DNA of 62,643 bases from Bacteroidota bacterium. Lineage in GTDB: Bacteria; Bacteroidota; Bacteroidia; Bacteroidales; JACABE01. The stretch covers positions 15,896-78,538 of the forward strand of contig JACABE010000016.1 of NCBI GenBank assembly GCA_013377005.1, written 5' to 3'. The position numbers and the translations under genes are program-made. Below the pieces are notes generated by a model, which was not told where the DNA came from, ran no database searches, and saw only the letters and a list, made by a program, of their open reading frames with translations. The number at the start of each line of letters is the position of its first letter. The stretch's first letter is position 1. This document shows, piece by piece, positions 23,864-32,491 of the stretch.

Positions 23864-24844
23864 ATGAGAATTCTACAGGTTATTTTATTGCAAATAATTA
23901 TTAGTTTTTCAGTATTTGGACAGGATTATAAGGACATAGAATTTGATAATAAAATATTCTCATTCAAGGATTCTATAAAAAATGACTTGTCTTTTGAACA
24001 GACTGTAAATATAATAAATCATTATTGCTCCACTGAAACACAAAAGATATTTCTTATTGCAGGATGGATTTATAATAATATTGATTTTGATTTAAATAAG
24101 TTTTACACTGGTGGAGTAGTAAATGACTACAAAAAAGTTTTTTCTTTAAGAAAAGGAATATGTGGTGATTATTCAAGCATCTTTTCGGCATTTTGTGATA
24201 AGTTAAAAATAACAAATGAAATAATCGAAGGTTACGTACCAGAGTATGATTCTGATAATAAAATATATTATGAAACAAATCATGCTTGGAATATTGTGAA
24301 AGTAGGTAGCAATTGGTATCACTGTGATTTGCTTGGATTTTCAGGATTTCTGAAGAAAGATTCTAACGGGGGATTTAAGTTTGTTAAAAAATCAAATACA
24401 AAAAGTCTTTTAACACAAGATTTGTCATTTCTAACAATGCACATTCCTGCTGACCCAATATGGCAGTTAACAAATTATCCTATTCCACTTGATACATTGC
24501 TCAAATATGGTGAATATACAAAAATTGATTCGAGTGTAACTTATGTAAATTTTGAAAATGAAATACGTGATTATGTTAAGTTAACGAATGACAAAAAACC
24601 ATTGGCCTTTGCAGATCATGCCTATAAATACAATAAAAACAATTCAAATATAATTGTAATCAATTATTATAATGCTGCAGTTGATTTAATTAATAACTGG
24701 AATAGAGATAAAAAAAAACTTATACTTGCACGTAAATATTTGGAAAAAGCAAAGAAACATATTCAAAGTGCCAAAAATGGAGCAGAAGTATTAAAATTAG
24801 AAATTGAAAAATCAATGAAAATTATTAATAAATACGTGCCTTAA
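23864..24844 (+). CDS. secreted transglutaminase-like protein
   Basis: The 326-residue product has a signal peptide ending FSVFGQ. The transglutaminase-like core shows the catalytic Cys in RKGICGDYSSIFSAFC (near residue 100), the His in NHAWNIV and the Asp in WYHCDLLG. Such proteins are often peptidases or cross-linking enzymes of the envelope. The C-terminal 100 residues are Lys-rich helices. It has its own strong promoter and no close partner. Confidence 0.85.
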   Translation: MRILQVILLQIIISFSVFGQDYKDIEFDNKIFSFKDSIKNDLSFEQTVNIINHYCSTETQKIFLIAGWIYNNIDFDLNKFYTGGVVNDYKKVFSLRKGICGDYSSIFSAFCDKLKITNEIIEGYVPEYDSDNKIYYETNHAWNIVKVGSNWYHCDLLGFSGFLKKDSNGGFKFVKKSNTKSLLTQDLSFLTMHIPADPIWQLTNYPIPLDTLLKYGEYTKIDSSVTYVNFENEIRDYVKLTNDKKPLAFADHAYKYNKNNSNIIVINYYNAAVDLINNWNRDKKKLILARKYLEKAKKHIQSAKNGAEVLKLEIEKSMKIINKYVP

Positions 24845-24973
24845 CACCACCTTGGTTCAATCGGGGTTTAATAACTAAGTGAATTAAACAAAGCAACAAA
24901 CTGAAAGGAAAAAAAACTTTACAATCCATACCTGTAAGCAAACTATGGAATGTTATACACCAATTATTAGAAA

Positions 24974-25462
24974 ATGAGAAATCAAATAGTTTTATTATTG
25001 CTTATTACTTCTATTAATTGCTTTGGACAATTTTCATTAAAAGGAAGAATAATTGATTATAAAAATAAACAACCTGTCAATTATGCATCAATTATAATAT
25101 CCAATAATAAACAAGAAGCAAAATCTAAACAAATTTTCACAAATTCCTCAGGACAATTTAATTGTGATAGCTTATCTGTAGGAACATATAAAATTGAAAT
25201 CAATTATATTGGATATGTACATGTAGTTATTAAGAATATAGTATTATTTGGGAATGTCGATTTATGTGATATGTTTGTATATACGTCGAGCTTTCATAGT
25301 GATGGTTTACATACTACAACTGTTTATCCTGGCTATTTAGAAAAAAATTCAAAATATAAGAGAATTAAATTAAAATATTTTTGTAATAAGATGATAAAAG
25401 GGAAATATTACAATAATTTTTTAAATATTGATTATAAACGTAAACAAAAAAACGTGCTATAA
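24974..25462 (+). CDS. secreted protein with carboxypeptidase-like regulatory domain
   Basis: The 162-residue product has a signal peptide ending CFGQ followed by one beta-sandwich of the CarboxypepD_reg-like type: FSLKGRIIDYKNKQPVNYAS, TNSSGQFNCDSLSVGTYKI and INYIGY. Usually this domain precedes a TonB receptor or peptidase; here it stands almost alone, followed by a Lys/Tyr-rich basic tail of about 60 residues. It may be a remnant or a small adhesive protein. No catalytic part is visible. Confidence 0.75.
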   Translation: MRNQIVLLLLITSINCFGQFSLKGRIIDYKNKQPVNYASIIISNNKQEAKSKQIFTNSSGQFNCDSLSVGTYKIEINYIGYVHVVIKNIVLFGNVDLCDMFVYTSSFHSDGLHTTTVYPGYLEKNSKYKRIKLKYFCNKMIKGKYYNNFLNIDYKRKQKNVL

Positions 25463-25656
25463 CAGCACCTCGCAGCCCACCCTTATTTTTCACTTTTCTC
25501 CCCGATAAACTTTTAAATTCAAAGCAAGAGCATTGCAACAGCATTTCTTTTTATTTACATCCCGTTGTGTGCGAAGTTACCGACGTGTTAATATTAATTT
25601 TTCACAGATTCATTAAAAAAGTTAAAAAAAATACAATCTTTTAAAAAATAAAATTA

Positions 25657-25664
25657 TATCTTTG
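25657..25664 (+). promoter_or_regulatory. -7 promoter element of DUF6261 leader
   Basis: TATCTTTG matches the consensus and lies about 360 bases before the DUF6261 start, so the transcript would contain the whole repeat array at 25770-25974. Between them, GCGATAATGATTGC (25717-25730) with a short stem and a downstream T-run to 25740 could act as a weak attenuator. Confidence 0.55.
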
Positions 25665-25769
25665 TCATAAATTAGGCTTTAAAAAGGTGACTACCATTAA
25701 ATATATACCCTTTTTGCGATAATGATTGCGTTCTTTTTTTAATATATTCTTTGCACTTGTGGAAATGCT

Positions 25770-25974
25770 TTACCGCCTGCCGTGGAATTGGCTCGACTAC
25801 CCAAAAACACTTACCGCCTCCGGCGGAACCTTGCTGATGGGTAGAAAATAGATTCCGCCTCCGGCGAAACCTCCTCGACTATAAGAATACGCTTACCGCC
25901 TCCGGCGAAACCTCCCCGATGATATAATTATAGATTCCGCTAGCTGCGAAACCTTCCCGATGCAAAGAATAACC
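25770..25974 (+). repeat. array of five 40-42 bp hairpin units in DUF6261 leader
   Basis: Units start at 25770, 25811, 25853, 25893 and 25935. Each begins TTACCGCC or TTCCGC and carries a small stem: CCGCC-TCC-GGCGG in unit 2, CGCC-TCC-GGCG in units 3 and 4, CGC-TAGCT-GCG in unit 5. After the stem come GAAACCTCC-like bases and a variable AT-rich spacer. Units 2-3 and 4-5 form a higher-order pair of about 82 bases. They are much more GC-rich than surrounding sequence. The remainder of the gap (25463-25656) is AT-rich with nothing recognised. Confidence 0.8.
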
Positions 25975-26023
25975 AAAATGATTACTTAGTTCACATTAAT
26001 ATTAATCTGTTAAAACACAAAAA

Positions 26024-26752
26024 ATGGAAAATTTAAAATTAAGTATCTTACATGTATCACATCTTTCAAACGAAGATGCCGCATCATTGTTCGGATTAAG
26101 CTGCGAAATTGCAGAACCCGTTCAATCAGAAATGGGTGAGCTCTTGCTTGCTGCATTTGCCAAGCTCAAAGCAAATAATAAACCTTTTATGCAGCAAATA
26201 AACAAATTGCATAAAAGTGCACTTACCGACGATGTGCTTGCTGCACATAAAGTTTGCGACAATGTTTTTGCCGAAATCAAACGAACGGTAGTGTACGAAT
26301 CAAAGTCGCGCGATGTAAATAAAAAAGATGCAGCCCTTGCACTGGATTTCTTTCTGAAGCCTTACCGCGATGTTACCAAAAGCCCATTGGTAACACAAAT
26401 TGAACTGTCGGCCGAATGCTGTGCAAAATACAATGCCGACGCAGCAATTAAATCGGCTGCTACTAAAATCGGGGTCGATACCCTCTTTGCCGAATTTGAA
26501 ACCGATAATCATAAGTTAAGCAGCATTTACAAAACCCGAAACGAAGAGGTGAGCCAGCGTTCTACATCGGGCACCGACCTTCGCCCGGCAGCCAGCGAAA
26601 GTTATCAGCAGTTTTGTACCGTATTGGAACAGGCAGTAAACCTTACACCCAAACCGGCACTCATAAAGCTGTTCAATAGCATCGACGAACTCCGCAAAAA
26701 ACACCATGCACTGTTGCCGAATGCAAAAGCTAAAAAAGGGGAAGAAGAATAG
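26024..26752 (+). CDS. DUF6261 family protein
   Basis: The 242-residue product is predicted to be almost wholly helical, without signal peptide or membrane segment. It fits the DUF6261 family, known only from Bacteroidota and of unknown function. The C-terminus is a Lys/Glu-rich tail. Composition is clearly GC-richer than its neighbours, suggesting a different history. With its -7 element, hairpin-array leader and terminator it looks like a self-contained unit of about 1.1 kb. Assignment to the family is from memory of its pattern and should be searched. Confidence 0.75.
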   Translation: MENLKLSILHVSHLSNEDAASLFGLSCEIAEPVQSEMGELLLAAFAKLKANNKPFMQQINKLHKSALTDDVLAAHKVCDNVFAEIKRTVVYESKSRDVNKKDAALALDFFLKPYRDVTKSPLVTQIELSAECCAKYNADAAIKSAATKIGVDTLFAEFETDNHKLSSIYKTRNEEVSQRSTSGTDLRPAASESYQQFCTVLEQAVNLTPKPALIKLFNSIDELRKKHHALLPNAKAKKGEEE

Positions 26753-26760
26753 AAGCATAC

Positions 26761-26791
26761 AAAAAACCCCGCTGAAATGGCGGGGTTTTTT
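26761..26791 (+). terminator. rho-independent terminator after DUF6261
   Basis: CCCCGC (26767-26772) pairs with GCGGGG (26780-26785), extended by flanking A and T runs, and is followed by six T residues. Confidence 0.92.
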
Positions 26792-26806
26792 GTTTTGAGG
26801 ATTGTG

Positions 26807-26814
26807 TATATTTG
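26807..26814 (+). promoter_or_regulatory. -7 promoter element
   Basis: TATATTTG lies just past the DUF6261 terminator and 74 bases before the next gene. No -33 element at ideal distance was seen. Confidence 0.45.
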
Positions 26815-26888
26815 CAGGGGAAATAAACAATAATGTAAAACACTGAATAGCTCACTATAAAGGTGAAGCAAGAAATAAGTTGGCGGAC

Positions 26889-27416
26889 ATGCTAAAAAAC
26901 AATATGACACGGAATTCATTTAAAGAAAATATAAATACAATTAAAGAGATATATCCTGGATTCTTTCAGATTATATTAGATTTTGCTTCAAAAAGATTCA
27001 TTGACGATATATTGAGAGAAAAATATAAATTCATTTGGATAAGCAATTATGAATTGAAGAATAATTTTAGTTGGATAAATTGCGAGTTGCCAATTTCAGA
27101 TAAAACAAAAATGCCAGTTATTGCTAGACAGATTTCATATGATTTTATTATAAACTATTCTGATTTTGACAAAATAAAACAGGACATTCCAAATGGATTG
27201 ACTCTATTACAGATAAATAAAATGCCTCCGGACTTCCTTGATTTAAGGAGAATAAAAGGTAAAACTAGATACGATTTGCTCAAAAAAGAGTGTGATTTCT
27301 TATTTGAGATTGATTTGCCAAATGCTGTTGATTATGGAACATTGATCAGTCCAGATAAAAATTATTTAATCGAATTACTGAATGATAAGAAAATAAATTG
27401 GTCAGATTTACCATAA
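26889..27416 (+). CDS. hypothetical protein
   Basis: From the ATG at 26889 the product has 175 residues, without signal peptide or membrane segment. It is rich in Lys, Ile, Asn and aromatic residues. A segment of LINCELPISDKTK type and SPDKNYLIELLND near the C-terminus may indicate a small alpha/beta fold, but I recognise no family. A TTG three codons earlier is also possible. It is AT-rich, unlike the adjacent DUF6261 gene. Confidence 0.65.
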   Translation: MLKNNMTRNSFKENINTIKEIYPGFFQIILDFASKRFIDDILREKYKFIWISNYELKNNFSWINCELPISDKTKMPVIARQISYDFIINYSDFDKIKQDIPNGLTLLQINKMPPDFLDLRRIKGKTRYDLLKKECDFLFEIDLPNAVDYGTLISPDKNYLIELLNDKKINWSDLP

Positions 27417-27471
27417 AAAAGCACGATCAGCCAACATCGGCTCATATAAAATGCGGGTAATAGAGGGTTTG

Positions 27472-27514
27472 CTCATCAACCCGTCGGGTACGCAGTTCCC
27501 GAAGGGTTAAATAG
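27472..27514. repeat. dispersed 40-bp repeat, copy 1
   Basis: Starts ATCAACCCGTCGGGTACG and ends CCCGAAGGGTTAA. A second copy lies at 27896-27935 (ATCAACCCGTCTTGAAC, then TACCCGAAGGATCAA). AACCC and GGGTT arms could pair. The two copies bracket the small membrane-protein gene at 27557. Confidence 0.65.
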
Positions 27515-27556
27515 CATATATAACAAACAATTTATATCAAAACAAAAGCAATCTAA

Positions 27557-27880
27557 ATGAAACTGAAGATTAATTTATCAAATGTTATATCAACTATTTT
27601 TTCTATTTTACTGGTTACAGTATTAATCAGTAACATTATTTTAGGAGGTGACGCTGGTAGTGGTAAAATTGAAAATGATAAATATTTTGTACGGGATGCA
27701 ATTCATAAAACAAATAAAGTTGGAGAAAAACTTTATGTAGAAGTTTCAAAAAGTGGATATTATTTTAATTTAAGTTTTACTTATTTATTCCTTTTGACAT
27801 TGCCATTTTTCTTATTTTATAGAATAAAGAACATACTAAATATTAGAAAAAATAAATCTTCAAATCTTACTAAGTTTTAA
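27557..27880 (+). CDS. small membrane protein, unknown
   Basis: The 107-residue product has two membrane helices (about 11-30 and 76-91) separated by a polar loop of about 45 residues, and a Lys/Asn-rich C-terminus. No family is recognised. It is framed by two copies of a 40-bp repeat, which suggests it belongs to a small insertion. Confidence 0.6.
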   Translation: MKLKINLSNVISTIFSILLVTVLISNIILGGDAGSGKIENDKYFVRDAIHKTNKVGEKLYVEVSKSGYYFNLSFTYLFLLTLPFFLFYRIKNILNIRKNKSSNLTKF

Positions 27881-27895
27881 AACAAGAATTTATAT

Positions 27896-27935
27896 CATCA
27901 ACCCGTCTTGAACTTCGTACCCGAAGGATCAATAA
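27896..27935. repeat. dispersed 40-bp repeat, copy 2
   Basis: Partner of the repeat at 27472-27514, in the same orientation and with about three quarters of positions alike. Confidence 0.65.
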
Positions 27936-27963
27936 TAGTAAGCAGTTAAATTAAGATGAGTTT

Positions 27964-28291
27964 TTATTTTTTATCCAATCTGTTTAAACCTTCAATAGCT
28001 TTTGGATAATTGGTAGGTATTTGGCAATGCCATTTTAAAATCGCTTCTGGCTTTGTCGGTTTCTTTCATCAGTTCATACGTATAACCCCTATTGTAATAG
28101 GCCTCAGCATAATTCTTATCTACAGTTATAGCATCCGTAAAACTTTTTAAAGCTTCGTTATACACATGTTTATATTCTAAATACACAAAACCTATATTAA
28201 AGTAAGCCTGTTTGTATTTGGGATCAATGGCAATAATGTTTTTATACGCTTTAATTGCAGCATCGGGATTGCCGTTTTCCTGCTGAAACAT
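27964..28291 (-). pseudogene. broken TPR-repeat protein
   Basis: The minus strand reads two and a half tetratricopeptide repeats (GNPDAAIKAYKNIIAIDP, YNEALKSFTDAITVDKNYAEAYYNRG, then ARSDFKMAL). The frame then runs into an early stop at 27992; moving one base restores a natural TPR end, NYPKAIEGLNRLDKK, with a stop at 27964. An extra C near 28020 would explain this. Upstream of 28291 the frame meets TGA, so the signal peptide and first repeats are gone. It is probably the remainder of a lipoprotein or secreted TPR protein. Confidence 0.75.
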
Positions 28292-28389
28292 GCTACTCCA
28301 AAATCAGACCAAGGCATTTTCTATTATTTATTAATATTTTATATTTAAACTTTTTTCTTTGCATTGATGGTTTGTTTGTCAGAAAAACT

Positions 28390-28397
28390 TATCTTTG
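28390..28397 (+). promoter_or_regulatory. -7 promoter element of TonB receptor gene
   Basis: TATCTTTG lies 43 bases before the TonB-receptor start; TTG words occur upstream at 28372 and 28364, neither at the ideal spacing. Confidence 0.5.
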
Positions 28398-28439
28398 CTA
28401 ACTGTAAAATAACACTTTAGAACCAATCATATATTCAAT

Positions 28440-30794
28440 ATGTCATTCACAACTAACTCATTTAGAACAATAATCATAGCTTCTTTTATCTTTTTATTTT
28501 CAAGCACATCAACTCAGGCGCAATTCGGGACTATAAAGGGTTTTGTTTATGAAAAAGAATCTGGAGAACCTATTATCTTTACCAATGTTTTTTTAAAAAA
28601 AACCGCCATTGGAGGAACAACTGATGTAAATGGTTATTTTGTAATTTCCAAAATACCACCAGGAAATTATACACTTATGGTTACCTATTTAGGATACGAC
28701 TCAGTTGTAATGCCCATTTCCATTAAAGCCAATGAAGTACTTACAAAAAAACTTATACTTACTAAAGGAGCTTACAATTTAGATGTAATAAATATTTCTG
28801 CGGATAGAGAAGAGGCCCGACAAGAAACCAAAACTTCAGTAACAAAAGTAACGCCCAAACAATTAAAGCAAATTCCAAGCATTGGCGGACAACCGGATTT
28901 AGCTCAATATCTTCAGGTGATTCCTGGTGTAGTTTTTACAGGCGATCAAGGCGGGCAATTATACATCAGAGGTGGATCGCCTATTCAAAATAAAGTTTTA
29001 CTGGATGGAATGGTCATTTACAACCCTTTTCATTCAATAGGTTTGTTTTCTGTATTTGAAACAGATATTATAAGAAATGCAGATGTTTACACAGGTGGCT
29101 TTGGTGCTGAATATGGTGATAGAGTATCTTCTGTAATGGATATCACTACACGAGATGGAAGTAAAAAACGATTTGGTGGAAAATTCAGCAGTAGTACTTT
29201 TGGTGCAAATATATTACTCGAAGGTCCTTTATCAAAAGAAAAAAATAACAACTCTAATTCTACTTCATTTATTATTTCAGCCAAAAATTCTTATTTAGCC
29301 GAAAGTTCAAAACTTTTCTATAAATATATTGATACTGCAGGCTTACCATTTAATTTTACCGATTTATATGCAAAATTATCTTTCAATGGTGCAAATGGAA
29401 GCAAATTGAATTTATTTGGATTCAATTTTAATGACAATGTAAAAAATTATCAGGCATTAGCTGATTTTAATTGGAAAACAACAGGCTTGGGAGCAAATTT
29501 TGTTGTGGTACCAGGTAGCTCTTCTGTTTTAATGGAAGGTATAGTTGCTTATTCAGACTATAAGATAACCATGGAAGACAAAGATAATTTGCCAAAGCAA
29601 AGTGAAATCAGCGGATTTAATATGGGCTTGGATTTCACATATTTTTTGGGAAAAGATCAATTTAAATATGGCTTAGAACTACAAGGATTTAAAACAGACT
29701 ATACATTTTATAATGCAGTTAAAAGAGAACTCAGACAAAGCGAAAGTACCACAGAAATAGCAGGATATTTTAAATATAAATCAACCGTAGGTAAATTTTT
29801 GTTTGAACCAAGTATTCGGTTTCAATACTATGCTTCACTCTCAGAAATGTCTATAGAACCAAGGTATGCAATGAAATTTTTAGTTTCAGATAAAATACGC
29901 TTAAAACTTGCAACTGGGATATACTCACAAAATCTTATAGATGCAAAATCAGATAGAGATGTAGTGAATCTTTTCTACGGTTTTTTGTCAGGACCTGATA
30001 ACCTACCTGAAAAATATAAAGGACAAGAAATTACAAGTAAATTACAGAAAGCACAACATGCTATTTTTGGAATTGAATATGACATTATTAAACACGTAAC
30101 AATCAATTTAGAAGGTTATTATAAAAACTTCTCACAGCTTTCAAATATAAATAGAAATAAGATTTTTGATGACGTAGACCCATATAATGTTAAGATAATA
30201 AATGGTGTTGCAAATCCATTATATAAGCCAGACTATTTACGCAAAGATTTTATTATTGAAACAGGAAACGCTTATGGTGTTGATTTTAGCATGAAATACG
30301 ATTACAAAAGAGTTTATATATGGGCAGTTTATTCTTTAGGATATGTAAATAGAAGTGATGAATTACAAGACTATGTTCCACACTATGATAGACGACACAA
30401 TGTAAATTTATTACTATCTTATGTTATTGGTGCTAAGTTAGATTGGGAGTTTAATATTCGCTGGAATTATGGATCGGGTTTCCCTTTTACAAAAGTAACA
30501 GGGAATTATGAAAAACTAAACTTTTCAGATATAAATCAAAATATCACAACTACAAATGGAGAAATAGGCACCTTGTATGATGAATTAAATACAGGAAGAC
30601 TTCCTGAATATCACCGTTTAGATTTTACATTGAAAAAGAAATTTGAAATTGCTAAAAACTCTACATTAGAATTGAATGTCAGTGTGACCAATGCTTACGA
30701 TCGTGATAATTTATTCTACTTTAATACACTTAGAAAAGAACGCGTAAACCAACTTCCGTTTATGCCTAGTTTTGGTTTAAATCTAACTTTTTAA
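28440..30794 (+). CDS. TonB-dependent receptor
   Basis: The 784-residue outer-membrane protein has a signal peptide ending STQAQ, an N-terminal carboxypeptidase-like regulatory domain (GTIKGFVYEKESGEPIIF, residues about 30-115), a plug domain (about 120-235, LYIRGGSPIQNKVLLDGMVI) and a beta barrel ending in an aromatic strand (SFGLNLTF). It imports a large or scarce nutrient using TonB energy. It is not paired with a SusD gene, so a carbohydrate substrate is not indicated. The DUF6265 gene follows after 14 bases. Confidence 0.93.
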   Translation: MSFTTNSFRTIIIASFIFLFSSTSTQAQFGTIKGFVYEKESGEPIIFTNVFLKKTAIGGTTDVNGYFVISKIPPGNYTLMVTYLGYDSVVMPISIKANEVLTKKLILTKGAYNLDVINISADREEARQETKTSVTKVTPKQLKQIPSIGGQPDLAQYLQVIPGVVFTGDQGGQLYIRGGSPIQNKVLLDGMVIYNPFHSIGLFSVFETDIIRNADVYTGGFGAEYGDRVSSVMDITTRDGSKKRFGGKFSSSTFGANILLEGPLSKEKNNNSNSTSFIISAKNSYLAESSKLFYKYIDTAGLPFNFTDLYAKLSFNGANGSKLNLFGFNFNDNVKNYQALADFNWKTTGLGANFVVVPGSSSVLMEGIVAYSDYKITMEDKDNLPKQSEISGFNMGLDFTYFLGKDQFKYGLELQGFKTDYTFYNAVKRELRQSESTTEIAGYFKYKSTVGKFLFEPSIRFQYYASLSEMSIEPRYAMKFLVSDKIRLKLATGIYSQNLIDAKSDRDVVNLFYGFLSGPDNLPEKYKGQEITSKLQKAQHAIFGIEYDIIKHVTINLEGYYKNFSQLSNINRNKIFDDVDPYNVKIINGVANPLYKPDYLRKDFIIETGNAYGVDFSMKYDYKRVYIWAVYSLGYVNRSDELQDYVPHYDRRHNVNLLLSYVIGAKLDWEFNIRWNYGSGFPFTKVTGNYEKLNFSDINQNITTTNGEIGTLYDELNTGRLPEYHRLDFTLKKKFEIAKNSTLELNVSVTNAYDRDNLFYFNTLRKERVNQLPFMPSFGLNLTF

Positions 30795-30808
30795 TTAAAA
30801 CTCTTTTT

Positions 30809-31294
30809 ATGAAAAAATCCTTACGAACAGGATTTTATATATCTTTTCTTTTACTTACTTCAACATGTCTTTTAGGTCAAAAAGCAAATCCTGACTTTCA
30901 TGATTTAAAGAATCTAAAATGGCTGGTCGGCACATGGCAAAGTGATAATAATTTGGAAAAGAATTATGAAGAATGGAACTGGATAAATGATACTTTGTTG
31001 CAAGGGAAAAGTTTTGTTGTTAAAAACACTGATACTATTCTTATTGAGAAAATTTCAATTGCAAAAAAGAAAAACGGTATTTTCTATATCGCAGAAGTTG
31101 CTGATCTAAACAATGGAGAAGCAGTTTATTTCAAACTAAGCAAAGCTACAAAAAATCACATTTACTGTTTTGAAAATAATAGCCATGACTTTCCGAATTC
31201 TATCAACTATATGCAAATAAATAGCAAAGCATTATTAGCTTGGATTGAAGGAAAAGGAAAAAGGTTTGATTTTAAAATGAAAAAGATAAAATAA
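30809..31294 (+). CDS. DUF6265 family secreted protein
   Basis: The 161-residue product has a signal peptide ending CLLGQ and a small lipocalin-like beta barrel with LKWLVGTWQSD near residue 37, YEEWNWINDTLLQGKSF, and the ENNSHDFPNSI segment, typical of DUF6265. Function is not known. It is probably co-transcribed with the TonB receptor and followed 18 bases later by moeA. Confidence 0.88.
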   Translation: MKKSLRTGFYISFLLLTSTCLLGQKANPDFHDLKNLKWLVGTWQSDNNLEKNYEEWNWINDTLLQGKSFVVKNTDTILIEKISIAKKKNGIFYIAEVADLNNGEAVYFKLSKATKNHIYCFENNSHDFPNSINYMQINSKALLAWIEGKGKRFDFKMKKIK

Positions 31295-31312
31295 CAAACG
31301 AATTAAAAAACT

Positions 31313-32491
31313 ATGATAGCTTTTGAAGATGCATTAAAAATAGTATTAAACTCAGCTGTGAGCACAACAGAAATTGAAGAAGTTGAAATGCTGAATGCAA
31401 TAGAAAGAGTTTTGGCTGAAGATATTATTTCTGATATAAATATGCCGCCTTTCGACAAATCTGCTGTTGATGGTTTTGCTTGTCGTAGTATTGATTTCAA
31501 CAAGAAAATAGAATTAGAAATCATCGAAACAATTCCTGCAGGAAAATGTCCTGAAAAAGAAATTTCTGAAGGTAAGTGCTCCAAAATTATGACAGGCGCC
31601 ATGCTTCCCACAGGAGCTGATTGCGTTGTTATGATTGAAGATATTGAGGTAAATAGCAATAAAATCAAATTTACTAAAGATAATACGGCTAAAAACATTT
31701 GTTATCTTTCCGAAGATATACATATTAATGATTTAGTTTTATCAAAAGGATGCTTCATTAAACCACAACATATAGCAGTACTTGCATCTGTTGGAGCTTG
31801 GACACTAAAAGTTTACTCTAAGCCAAAAGTTGGCATCATCTCCACAGGTGACGAGTTGGTAGAACCCAATGTGAAACCGGCAATATCGCAAATTAGGAAT
31901 TCAAATGCATGGCAGTTAATGGCACAAGCTCAAAAATCAGGAGCATTTGCTCATTACGAAGGTATTGCGGCTGATAATAAAGAATCAACTTTTAAAAAGA
32001 TAAGTGAAGCATTACAAAAAAATGATATAGTAGTGCTTACAGGAGGTGTTTCCATGGGCGACTTCGACTATGTTCCGGAAATAATGCAAGAAATTGGTAT
32101 TAAAATATTATTCAAAAGTATTGCAGTTCAACCGGGAAGACCCACTGTATTTGGAATAAAAGATGATAAATATATATTTGGATTACCAGGAAATCCTGTT
32201 TCTTCTTTTGTTCAGTTTGAAATGTTGGTAAAACCTTTGATTAAAAAGTTGATAGGATATCAGGGTGAAATAGTTGAAATAGCTTTACCTTTGGGAAGCG
32301 ATATTTATAGAAAGAAAACTGAACGTAAATCATTTTTACCTGTTAGTATTCGCAATGGAGAAGTATTCCCTATCGATTATCATGGCTCTGCTCATATTCA
32401 TTCTTATGTTTTTGCAGATGGAATAATTGCCATAGAAAAAGGAGTTTTATCTTTGAAAAAAGGAGAAAAAGTTAATGTTAGACAATTATAA
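31313..32491 (+). CDS. moeA: molybdopterin molybdotransferase
   Basis: The 392-residue enzyme inserts molybdenum into adenylylated molybdopterin. Typical motifs are visible: PPFDKSAVDGFA near residue 44, AGKCPEKE, the KIMTGAMLPTGADCVVMIED segment, GIISTGDELVEP, and GGVSMGDFDYVPE followed by QPGRPTVFG and GLPGNPVSSFV. Its end overlaps moaA by 17 bases. Confidence 0.95.
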   Translation: MIAFEDALKIVLNSAVSTTEIEEVEMLNAIERVLAEDIISDINMPPFDKSAVDGFACRSIDFNKKIELEIIETIPAGKCPEKEISEGKCSKIMTGAMLPTGADCVVMIEDIEVNSNKIKFTKDNTAKNICYLSEDIHINDLVLSKGCFIKPQHIAVLASVGAWTLKVYSKPKVGIISTGDELVEPNVKPAISQIRNSNAWQLMAQAQKSGAFAHYEGIAADNKESTFKKISEALQKNDIVVLTGGVSMGDFDYVPEIMQEIGIKILFKSIAVQPGRPTVFGIKDDKYIFGLPGNPVSSFVQFEMLVKPLIKKLIGYQGEIVEIALPLGSDIYRKKTERKSFLPVSIRNGEVFPIDYHGSAHIHSYVFADGIIAIEKGVLSLKKGEKVNVRQL

